Shown here: positions 1-11,600 of the stretch, in pieces | Numbering within the stretch: position 1 is the first letter of the stretch | Layout of the letters: each line of letters starts with the position of its first letter | Source: Scatophagus argus | Lineage: Eukaryota; Chordata; Actinopteri; Scatophagidae | NCBI RefSeq assembly: GCF_020382885.2 | Contig: NC_058496.1 | Span: forward strand, 129,001 to 193,000 | Direction: 5' to 3' | DNA: 64,000 nucleotides | The notes under the pieces: model-generated | Told to the model about the DNA's origin: nothing | What the model saw: only the letters and a program-made list of their open reading frames with translations | Database searches by the model: none | Position numbers and translations under genes: made by a program

Positions 1-221
1 GGCTCTAGGTCTGGCTAATGAGCAAGCACATGGAGGTTTTGTTGGGTACCAACATTTAAATTAAAGAGTTTGGAAAGTGTCATGAGACAAATTTTGTTGT
101 GATTTGGTGCTATGTAAATAAATTGGATTGAACTGAAATTGGACTTGGATAAACACTGGGAGTATGAGGGGTTTGAGCTCTGCTGTTTTGTTCTCGGACA
201 AGTCAATGATTTTGAGGTCAG

Positions 222-1078
222 ACTTGGGCAATAATCTTATGGCTCTGAGTCAGGTTCTAGCTTGTGCTCTCTGTAGATTAAAGGTTTGAGGTTCTGACCT
301 GGACGAAGATAGGGAAGATGAGGGTTTTGGGTGCCACGGTGACGTAGGTTCCATAAGAGGAGCAAGGCAGATGTGACTGGACAATGGTGCAGTTCTGGTA
401 GTTGCCATAGTTGCTGAGCGGGGCTGCTGAAGAGGAGATTGAGGTAGGTGGGGGCAGAGTGGAGGTGCAGCTGGTGAATGGTTGCTGTGATGTCCCGGGT
501 CGAGGGTCATGAAGGAGACTCTGACCTCTGCTGGGGTGAGTCTGGTACAGACGCCCTGATGATCAACCAAACAGTCAGTATCAGTTTATGATTAGTATGC
601 TTATCAATACTTGTATGTGTTATCATTACTCAGTGTAGCTGTCGTACCGATGGTTCCACTTCTGTCATGATAAACTGATGGCAGCAGCTAAAACACACAG
701 AAAGAGAACGTTCAAGTGTTACATCAAAACACATGACTCATTGCTGGACAGAACCAACTAGGTTGGTGGGGTTTGGGTTGTGGGAACAGTAGTAGGGATA
801 ACTTCATGTGTGCAGGCCTACTGGATCAGACCAGACCCTAATCGCACCTCCACTCTGCCCCCACCTACCTCAATCTCCTCTTCACTCAGCAACTATGGCA
901 ACTACCAGAACTGCACCATTGTTCAGTCACATCTATCTTGCTCCTCTTACGGAACCTACATCACTGTGCTGCCCAAAACCCTCATCTTCCCCATCTTCGT
1001 CCAGGCCAGAACCTCAAACATTTAATCTAGCACAAGATAGAACTTGACTCAGAGCCATAAGATTATTGCTCAGGTCAG
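222..1078. repeat. Inverted repeat containing an rgs3 exon (arms 222-470 and 843-1078)
   Basis: The plus strand of the right arm matches the reverse complement of the left arm along its whole length. The left arm is larger by two small blocks: a 9-nt block at the exon acceptor and about 6 nt near its lower end. The spacer is 471-842. The left arm holds the functional exon 299-426. The right arm holds a pseudo-exon on the opposite strand. Confidence 0.9.
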
Positions 1079-1943
1079 ACACAGGGTGCACAGGGAGTAT
1101 CTGGTGGGTGGGTGGGGGCTGCTTATGTTGGAATGGAGGGGTGGGGCTGTGGGTTAATGTTGTGGTTATGAAGGGTTCCGTAGTTCAAATATTTTCAGTC
1201 ATATTCTGACAAAGAATGTAGGATGAGGGGAAGATGGTTTTGAACTCTGAAGATGGTTTTGTTAAATTAGCTCCTGGGGTTGTAGTACAGGGGAAAGATT
1301 TTGGGTTATGTTTTAAGTTTTCAGATAAGTTATTAGTAATGTAATAGTGCGAGAGTTCAGGTGGAAGATTCTGCATCAGGTGAAAAAGTATATAAAGTGA
1401 AACGTTCTGCTTCAGGTAAAGGGTTCTGTAACAGTTGTAGAGATGTGGTTCAGATATTAAGTTTTGGTTAAAGTGAAAGGTTCTAGTTTATGTAAAAGGT
1501 TCTGTGTCAGATAAAAGATCCAGGTTCAGGTGGAAATTATGTCATCCCGGTAAAACTTCTTGGTTCAAGGAAAACTTCCTGTTCAAACTGAAAAGTTCTG
1601 GTTCAGGTAAAACAATCCATTTTAGGTAAAACATTCAGCTGTAACAGGTGAAAGAGGAAGTTATGTTGGATCCAGAAGTGAGAACCTTGAGAGTAGACTC
1701 GATCTCCCCAGACTCACCTGTCCTCCTGTATTAAGAGGTGACAAGATTATGTAATTGTCTCCATGTGATGGTGTCACTTGGGTGCCCTTCAGTGCGGTGG
1801 TGCAAGGCGAGTACTCAGTCACCTCCTGTTCCTCCCTCTCCTCCACCTCCTCCTTGTCGTCCTTCCTGTCCCTCCACAGAGAACCCAGAGCCCCCAAACT
1901 GGACCTGACTCCCAATCCCTGACCTCGTCTGCCATTGTGTTTA
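299..1943 (-). CDS. rgs3: rgs3 post-PDZ linker exons
   Basis: Three exons: 1718-1943 (acceptor cacccctcccacag, containing an acidic run and DNYIILSPLNTGGQ), 648-687 (LLPSVYHDRSGTI, donor gtacga) and 299-426 (NYGNYQNCTIVQSHLPCSSY and APKTLIFPIFVQ, donor gtcaga). All are collinear with human RGS3 (NYIILAPLN, then LLRPVYQ, then GNYQNC to VFPVFVQ). Phases 0, 1, 0 agree. The last exon has a near-identical inverted copy in the adjacent intron at 843-1078. Confidence 0.92.
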
Positions 1944-4679
1944 CTGTGGGAGGGGTGAGGCAGCAGCTTTCTGTCTGTTGTCTGTGAGATGAAGAGAAGG
2001 AATTAGACTCAGGAGCTTAGCATATAGACTGTTGAAGGCAGCCTACAGCAGATGAATGTTTCAGTGTTCTGGTGGTGGCAAAATGATCCACATCCTTTAC
2101 TTCACAGTAAAAATACTCTTCATGCTACGAGTCCTGCAGTTACAGTTAGGGTTCTAATTTAAGGAGCGTCCATAGGTAGCAAAGTATGAATGGTTCCTCT
2201 CAGAGGGTTAAATCTGAAGGCCCCAAGAAAAGTGGAGGAGAAAAACAACAATTTGAAGAACAATTCGTGCACACCAAATAAAACCGAAAGTGAACGATGT
2301 GCAAAGTTATAGTTCTTATCAGTAAATGGGACGAGGTTGTAGTCTATGTCAGGAAAAACAGCTATTACTGATGTTCTAAGTCAGGAGAAAAGTTATCGAT
2401 ATGTTCTTTGAGGTTCCAGGTTATGTTCCCAGCCATCACTTCTGTTCTGGTTCAGGTTATAAAGGTTCTAGGTTAGGTGAAAGTTCATTTAGTCATATAT
2501 TTGGTTTGTAAAATCAAGGAAATTAGTAGCTGTCAGATAACTAAAGAGCAGTAGAAAATTAAATATGCAAGTACAAATACTTCACATTTATACTTCAGTA
2601 CATTAGTTGAGCTGTCAGGTCAAAGACTTACCGTGTTGTGTGCCGGAGGGCGGAGCAAAGCTTCACATCCTGACCTGAGCTCAGGTAATCCCCTCCACAC
2701 CACCAACACAATCTGAGACGGACAACTCCTGCAGGTACACACATACACACACACAATATAAAATCATCAAATCCATTCAAGTTAATTCAAAAATGAAACT
2801 AAAAATAAATAAATAAAATTAATTACTGAGTGAAATTAAAATGTTTTTTGAACTCAGTTAAAGTTCCAGTGTGTAGGATTTAATATTTGTAATGATGTTT
2901 TCATTAGTGTGTAAACAATGAAACTAAGAACTGCTGTGTTTTTCATTAGCCTTCCTATTATTAGTCCTTTCTACTATCTACAGAGGAAGCAGCTCCCCTG
3001 GTGGAGTCCGCCATGTCGTGCGGCCATATTTCAACAGTGGCTCTGAGCAGACTCACCAAGTACTGACTCTAAAGGGGACTTTCACATTTTAAAATCAGTG
3101 GCGAAAGCTGTTCATTTGGTTGCAGTATGCAGCCACACAATTAGATGCACTAAATTCTACACGCTGGACCTCTAAACAAATCAAATGATGCAACACTGGA
3201 CTAAACACTTGAGAAATATATTAAAACTCAACACAGTTGACACATCATTTTGTTGGTTCTGAATGTAAACACGAACAGTGTGATCAGCCAATGAGATGCT
3301 GCTGTCCATTTAACCTGAGCTCACCTGCCATCAGTACAGTCAGCCAAATGTAACAGCGCTTCAAAGTTCAAACTACACTTCAAATGAGCTGAAACTATCA
3401 TGAAAGTGTGAACAAGAAGTAAGTCAGAAAGCCAGGTAGTAGGGTCACCTGATGGCGTGAGCGAGGTCGACACACTTCCAGGTTTCAACAGGAATTCCGT
3501 TCAACTGCAGGACCGAGTCTCCTTGACGGAGTCCTGACTGATGAGCGGGACCTCCTACAAAGACAGACCATCAGTGATGTCAGGTTGAACTCACTACTGA
3601 CCTCAAAGCCTCCATCTTTACGGCTGTCACTCTGTAACCTGAGTCAACCGTTAATCACATATTCACATAATATCTAGCTCACACGACTTCACCTCCTGAG
3701 GCTTGTCACTGAGTCATTAAACACAACCTTTTCTCTTGTCACACTGAGTCACATGTGGAGCCCAGTGGCAGCCCAGCAAGTGCTGCCTTCGTCCAATCAA
3801 GTGACAGCACCCGTGAGTCCACATAACACATCAACAAGTCAGGGAGGGGTGGTTAACTCAGGTTTGACTGTTTCCTGTCTGATACCTGCTCTCAGGTGTG
3901 TGTCTGTATGGAGGCTACAGTGTTCCTCACCGGGGTCGACAGCCTGGACCCTGACTGGACAGTTGGAGCAGATTGTGAATCCAAAACCATCTTTTCCTCG
4001 AACGACGTTGACCTGGAGACAACACAGTCAGTGCATTCTGTCAGTTTCAGTTGGGTGTTTTATCTGATGAACAGGCAGAAACCAGCTGACAATTTAAAAC
4101 ACAGTAAGAGAGAACTTTGTTTGGACATTGAAAGGGTCCCCGCAGGACACAGTCGTGGCTCTGTTCCTCTTCACCCTCCACACTGTGGACTCCAGACACA
4201 ACTCAACCAACAGTCATCTGCAGCAGTTCTTTGATGATTCTGTGATTGTTGGCCTCATAACTGTGGAGGACTTCCTCAGGAGGCTGAGGCGTGCCGGACT
4301 GGGGAGCTCAGTCCTGACATCTTTTTATAGATGTGTGGTGGAGAGCGTCCTGTGCTCCTGCATCACTGTGTGGCACAGCAGCTGCTCTGTAGCAGAGAAG
4401 AAGTCTCTGCAGAGGGTGGTGAAAGCTGCACAGAAGACTGTGGGACACAGCCTATCCACCACCACAGACATTTACACCTCCAGGTGCAGGAAAAGGGCCT
4501 CCTGCATCATGAAGGACCCACCCCTCACACAAACTGTTTGCCCCTCTCCCCTCAGGCAGGAGGCTGCGGAGCATCAAGAGCAGGACCACCAGACTGAGGA
4601 ACAGCTTCTTCCCAGAAGCTGTGAGACTGTTGAACTCTGGAGGTCCTCTGTAGCCCCTGCTGCCAAACCCATCCCCCCC

Positions 4680-4710
<31 letters not shown>

Positions 4711-7218
4711 ACACACACCAACAAATACCCATGGAACATTTTGCACAATGCAGCCATTTGCACAGAACTCTCAAACTACTCATGTTCTCTCATTGCACTA
4801 CTGTCTTTTGCACTACCCTGTCAGTCATTTGCACTAATGTTTATACTGTTTACACTGATGTTTACATCACCTACTGTATTTTTTAATATTCTACTGTTTT
4901 TATATTACACAGCATTGTTTATATTTATATTTATTTGTTAGGCAATTGGGCTTATACTGGGACCGGGGAAACTAATTTCGTTCCACTCATGTTCTACATG
5001 TGTGAAATGACAATAAAGCTCCTTGAATCCTTGAATCCTTGAGAACGACGCAGAGTACAGAGAACTGATCCAGAACTGGACTGGTGCCAATGGAACTGCC
5101 TCCAGATCAACACAGGAAAACAGAGGAGCTGGTGGTGGATTTCCACAGGCGTGGACACTCACCCCCAACACCAGTGAACGTCCAGGGAGTGGACACTGAG
5201 AGAGTGGACTCCTATAATACCTGCATGTTCACCTGAACAGCAGACTGGACTGGACAGACAACTCCACTGCACTGTACAGGAAGGACCAGAGCAGACTGTA
5301 CCTGCTGAGGAGACTCAGGTCCTTTGGAGTACAGGGGACACTCCTCAGGACATATTTAAACTCTGTGGTAGGCCCTGTCACCTGACAAGCTGTCCTCTCT
5401 GCTGGAGAACCACTCCCACCCTCTGCATGAGTCTGACAGCGCTGGGCAGCTCCTTCAGTTGTGGGCAGCTTCACCGCAAGTGTGTGAAGGAGGGTCACCA
5501 CAGGTCCTTCCTCCCTGCTGCTGTGAGACCCCATGAGTCCACCGCAAACCGAACCTCAAGAAGTTACTGTGCAATAATCCCCAAGGGCAACACAGTGACT
5601 TTTTACTGCTAATAATTGAAAAACCATGAAAGACTGTAAATACTGTGTGTGTTCTTGTATATTTTTTTTTCAAAAACTGATAATTTATTTTGAAATTGTT
5701 TTGTGCACTTTTGATTTTGCACTCTATTCTGTTCTTGTGAGCTGCTATGACAAGTGAATTTCCCCACTGTGGGATCAATAAAGTTTATCTTATTCTTAAA
5801 TCTTACTCGACTTACCTTTATTTTGCTATCCCTGTGCTGCTGTGACAATTTTCCCACTGTGGAACAAATTCAGGCCCATCCCATCTCATGTTAGTTTGTT
5901 GAATTTTGTGTTGTTTCTAACTTGCCGCCTGTAAATGTTTTCTGTTTTAGTCTCATGAGATTTTGAGTTACTTCATGTGTTGTTGTACAGCTGGCAGTCT
6001 GAAGGGGACGCCATGTCCAGACTTTGCAGGTCTTTAGTCATGCTGACAGAGTCAGATCCAGACTGGAGGTCTGTCTCTGAGCTGTTTCCATGACTCTGTA
6101 AACACCGACAGAGCTGAAGAAAGGTCGACTCCTCACAGTATTCCCTCCACAAAGAATGCTAAATGTCCCTGAGTTCAGACTGACAGGCTGATATTAAAAC
6201 CCCTGCAGGGTGTGAAGAGAAACTCTGGGAGCCTCAGTGTTTGTCTCTCTGCAGGATCAGTCCAGTTCACATGTCCAACAATACAGTTGACATTTCAATA
6301 AACTGATGGACAGGAAACACATCTCCAGTGTTCCCACAACATTACATCACTGTGACATCATCAGGCCAGAACTAACCGTCGGCAGGGGGGACCCAGTCTC
6401 AGAACAAGAGCACAAAAATAGGATTCAAAGATTATAGATGATGAAGATAGATTCAAAGAGATCTTAGACTTTTAAAGAGAGAAGTTTAGAGTTCATTCAC
6501 TCCTCTGACTCTCCTTAAGTCATGATTGTGGGCTGAAAAAAACAGCAACCAAATGATGATGGACTTTTTAAACCCTGGGTTTGTCCTCTTAGACTAAACA
6601 AGCTGCTACCCAACCTGCTGACAAAACTCAGGGCTATAAAAATATTGCAAGTTCTTCTGTAGGCTTTTTTGAGGTGGGGCGAGTAAAAAGAAAAATGATT
6701 AAATATTTTTTTATAGCCAGTCAGTTAGATATTTAATATGGAAATGAATGAGTCATGTGTTTTTTGATGTGAATAAAGAAGTTTTCCTCAGGTGTGCCTG
6801 ACTCACCTATTCTAGACACTAAACCTTCAGTCATGCTGTTGACCAACATGAGTTTTTCAAAGAACAGAAGCGATTTATTTCTGTGAACCCTGTCTGACAG
6901 TGAGGTGTTATCACAGACCTCTGAATGGACAGCATCTTCTCATTGTGGGTCGTCTGCAACATTTCTTCATGTCTGCTTGTAGCGAGTCTTTTGGTTCAAC
7001 TCAAAGATATTGTGCAGGTATGTAAACATCAACATCTTGGTCTCTCACTTGGGCCCTGAAGTTCCTGTCAGTTTGACTGACAGCCCTGACATCACTATGG
7101 ACACCTGAAGCAGGCAGGTGAAAACACTCAGGAAAGGGTTAAACTGCAGGAATCAGTTTCTGTTTGAACAGCTGAGTGTTTGTGTAGCAAAGGACAACAT
7201 GGAGGACCTTTGCCTGTT

Positions 7219-7252
<34 letters not shown>

Positions 7253-7453
7253 AGCAGCACTGAAACACACACACACTCTCTCTCTTCCCTGTCAGATGCA
7301 GTTTTTCAGTAAAGTCATTCAGATTTAATCTGTGTGAATTATTGATCAACCTGTCTTGTGCACGCGCACACACACACACATGAAACAAACATGAGGAGAG
7401 CAGCTGGTTTAAACATGAAGGTATTAATAATTTATTTTACCTGCTGAGCTAGA

Positions 7454-7523
<70 letters not shown>

Positions 7524-8441
7524 AAACTGGAGGTTGTTCCAGAAATGACAGCCAGTAGTGACATCACAATGTACAACCAATCAGAAGAGACGATTGTTTC
7601 CTAGGGTGTTGTTTCCATGTTTGTTAGTGGTGCCATCAGAAATCAACTCCAAACCTCATTCTCTTATGGAGACAAGCAGCTACATATCTGTAGAGTAACT
7701 GACCGAGGATTCTACTGAACTCTACTGAACTCAGTGAGGAACAGAAGACTGAATGAGGTCAAAGTGAAGAAGTCTTCACTCCATCTACTTGTGACATTTC
7801 GATGGTTCACAGCAGTTTTGTTTCAGATGTGTTTCAGCATTGAAAGACAGAAACATGAGGATAGAGTTTGATCTCCAGAGGTTCTTGTTGTTTCAGATGA
7901 CCTTCAGAAAATACTTACACATTAACTGCACAAACGTGTATAGACTGAACAACAGGAAGTGCTGTTTTAACACCAACTTTAAACTGTGAACTGGTCCTTT
8001 ATTAAACAAACAAACTCTGACCTGAGGCAGGTTTTGTTCGATGCAGATTCGACACAGACGGTGGATCGTGTGCATGCCAGCAGGTCCAGTTGTCTGTTCA
8101 ATTCTCGCAGCTTTACTGGTCCATCTGATCCTCCAGCAGATCTGAACCACAACCACCAGGACGGATGAACAACTCCCAATCCAGGTCCAGAAATCAGGTC
8201 TAATCCAAATCCATACTTCAAGACACAAAACACAATACCAGAACCAATCCAGGTCCAGATTTACAGAAGTTGTTCCACATTCAGACTTTAGAGAATAAGT
8301 TTCCAGACCAGTCAAATCCAGACTTCACAAAACCAGGCTGGAACAACAAATCAACAGAACTAGAACCAGGTCTAACCAGGACCAGCTGGTCCAAGGGAAG
8401 CACTGTGAGAGAGTTTCAGCTGTGTACTGCATGTTAGCGAG

Positions 8442-8484
<43 letters not shown>

Positions 8485-8567
8485 AACCAACAGACAGAAG
8501 AATTGCAGGAAACACACACAGACTCAGAAAAACACTGGCTGTATCTCAGCGATAAGACACATACTTC

Positions 8568-8612
<45 letters not shown>

Positions 8613-11600
8613 TGTGAATGCTGTCGTTCAGGACTTCTCATTGTTTCCTGGGCCCATTGACCCAACAGGCTTCACGTGTTATTCTGCTGTGAAGGAAACC
8701 AACACTCTGACCTGTTTGTATTTATCTGAACCAATCATAGTTGTCCTGGGCAAAGGATGAGACAACGGTGCAGAATCGTGTCAGGTAGGACGTAATAAAT
8801 CCACACACAACAAATGCTAAAAGCAGGTTAGAGAAGCGTTGACCACCATCATGTCGCTGCCCAAATAAACCCCAGACATGCTGGTGTGATGCAGACTATT
8901 CAGAGAAATGAAAACTTGAGTCCAGTCCTGCTCACCAGCACAGTTTATGTTGAGCAACAGTGGGATTATCATCTGCATTAAACCAAACCGACGGAGCAGG
9001 TTAACCTCTCACAGCTTACCACTGCGATTTGATCAATAAGAAATCAATGGACCACATGTATGAGACTATAGTCCTGTGTAAAGTAATGAGATGAGATGGG
9101 ATTATTCATCCTGAGAGAAACCTTTGTTTTAGTACAAAGTAGAAACGAGTGCAGTAAATAGAAAACCAAAATATTCACATTGCCAGAAATAAAAACAAGG
9201 CTGAATGTCAGTAAGTAATGTCGCCCATGCAAACATGAAAAATAAAAACCTCAAGAAAGACTAAAGGACTGATCAGAGATGTTCTTACCAAATATGTTGG
9301 AAATGAATAATTCAGGGACAGTAAAACATCTGAAACTGTGTGTGTGTGTATACATCTGGTCATCCCTTCTTCTTCATTTGATTTGGGGGAGGTTAGTGTC
9401 ATGTGCTGTAGCAGTCCAAACAGCTGTGTGGTATATGGTGTATACTGTGTGAAGACCAGAAGCAGCTTCAATCTATAATTCAGCAGATGTGAATCTTTGA
9501 TGAGACTTTAAAGAAAAACAGTAAAACACACCCACACACACACACACACAGATGTTTCTGATCATCTCTGATCTGATTGGTTGCTATGTCAGAAATGTTA
9601 GCATGATAGCATCTCAGGAAAGTCTTCTAGAGTAATAGAAGAAGTCTTCTAGAATAATTGTGGCTCATTTATTTTTACTCTTTTTCTTCACGACCAACCA
9701 ACAAGGTGATTTACAAACTGTGAACAGTAAATCAGCAACACTAGCATTAGCAGGTAACGCTACTCTCAAGACATCCTGTCATTAAAGTCTGAAAAAGAAA
9801 TCTGTTGGCAAGTCGCAAGTCTTGACCCACAAGTGCGAGTCAAAGTAAGTCAGTCCTAAATTAAATCCCAAATCAAGTCCTACATCTGGACAGGTAAGTT
9901 CCAAGTCAAGACCAGTTAATCTCATGTCAAATCACAATTGAAGATCAATGAATTCCACAACAAATAGGCGAGTCCAATTAAGTTTTGAGTCAGGTGCCAT
10001 GTCTAGAAGGTCCAAAGTCAAGCCCCACGGGTAATTCTAAAGGAACACTCAGAATCAAGTCACAAGTCCATCAATTCCCAACGCAAAGCAGATGAGTCTA
10101 AAATCAAGTCATAGGTCAAGACTACCAAGTCCCAAGTCAAAACAAGCAACCAAGACAAGTTCCAAACGAAGACAGGTCCACAGCAAGTCAAACAATCTCA
10201 TCTCAACAACCTCATCTACTCAGCAATGCCTCAGGTAAATGTTTGAGCCATGTGACTCACCATCAGCTGCTGGGTATACAATGTGGAGACATAGGTGCTG
10301 TGATTGGCGTTGAGGCTCTGGGGGAAACTGGAGGTCAGGCAGTGGTTTGTCAGGTCTTTGAGTCCAGCTGAAGTGGTGCTATTTGACAGCTTGGTTGGGG
10401 CAGGGGTGGTGGTAGCAATCTGGTTCAGGTTGGTATCTGGAGCAGAGTCTGGAGTTCTCCTGAGATCTGCTGCAAGCAAATAACCACCATCATCATCATC
10501 ATCCCATGACCAGGCAGTGTTCTTCCAGAACATCCTGACTGTCCTCAGATTAGATCAAGTGGTTCTGAATCAGTTAAACCTGCACCTCACAAATACAAGA
10601 TGAGACAAAAGTTAAAGCATCCACGTGGAATCCCCCTGAAGAACAAACAAAACAGGACCAGCACTCTGGACGGAGGATGATCTGGACCGTTCTGAGAGTC
10701 CTGAGAGTCTGCTGATTGGACAAATTAAGACAAATGAAGTAAAACCAGTAGTATTGCTGACTAGTACTGACAAATACTCCATCCACAGATGTTACTACTA
10801 ACAGAGCGACTAATACTACTTTCTTCTTCTGTCCTTCTTTCGTCCCTTCTCCCTCTGATCGGTCGGTTGGGGCGAGCAAGTATCAACTCTCAGTGTGAGA
10901 AAGGGGGGTGGGGGGGCTACACAGAGATAGATGGAGTCAGGAGGGAGGGTGTTGAGCGACATAGTGACGGTGGTATTGTGAGGGTCACATGGTTACCGGG
11001 CAGCTTCTTATTGCCACGGTAACCATGTGGACCCCTGGGGAGAGAAAAGGAGAGCAGGAGTCAGTTTTAATCTATATCTACAACTGCTCGCTCGTCCCTC
11101 TCTCCCCATCACACTATAGAGTCAACATACAGAGAGCGAGTGTGTGTGTGTGTGTGTCCTGAGGGTTTCTGTCAGAACTAATGAAGCTAATATGTTAAGG
11201 TTAGGATTGCCTGTGAAGGTTTTTCTTATTTTTGTAAAATCTGACAGGTTGGGTTTTGTAATTGCATCTGATTCTGGTTTTGATGGTTCTAATGTTCCAG
11301 TTCTTGTGTGGTCATGGTGTATTGACCTGAGGGGTTGAAAGCTCACCTCAGGACCACAGAGCTTTGTAGGAGGAGAGTGGGACATTCCAGAGATTTAAGT
11401 CAGGTTTTTGAGTATTTGGAGGACGCTGAAGTCATCCATCTGTGCCTGCAGAGTTCAGGGCTCTTCTCTGGTGATTATACATACTTTTGATTAATTTAGA
11501 GGCTGTTTAACCAGATGGAAAATCCATGAAACAAAAACAAGTTGGAATATGATCTGTCATGACCTCATTTGTTGCTTGTAAGCAGTGAGTGATGCATCTC

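Noticed and set aside
3753-4234. Overlapping plus-strand frames over the first PDZ exon
   Set aside because: They cross the rgs3 exon 3931-4012 antisense and have no family resemblance.
8325-8760. Frames with Cys-Val or His-Thr runs, also at other CA/GT tracts
   Set aside because: They are translations of dinucleotide microsatellites.
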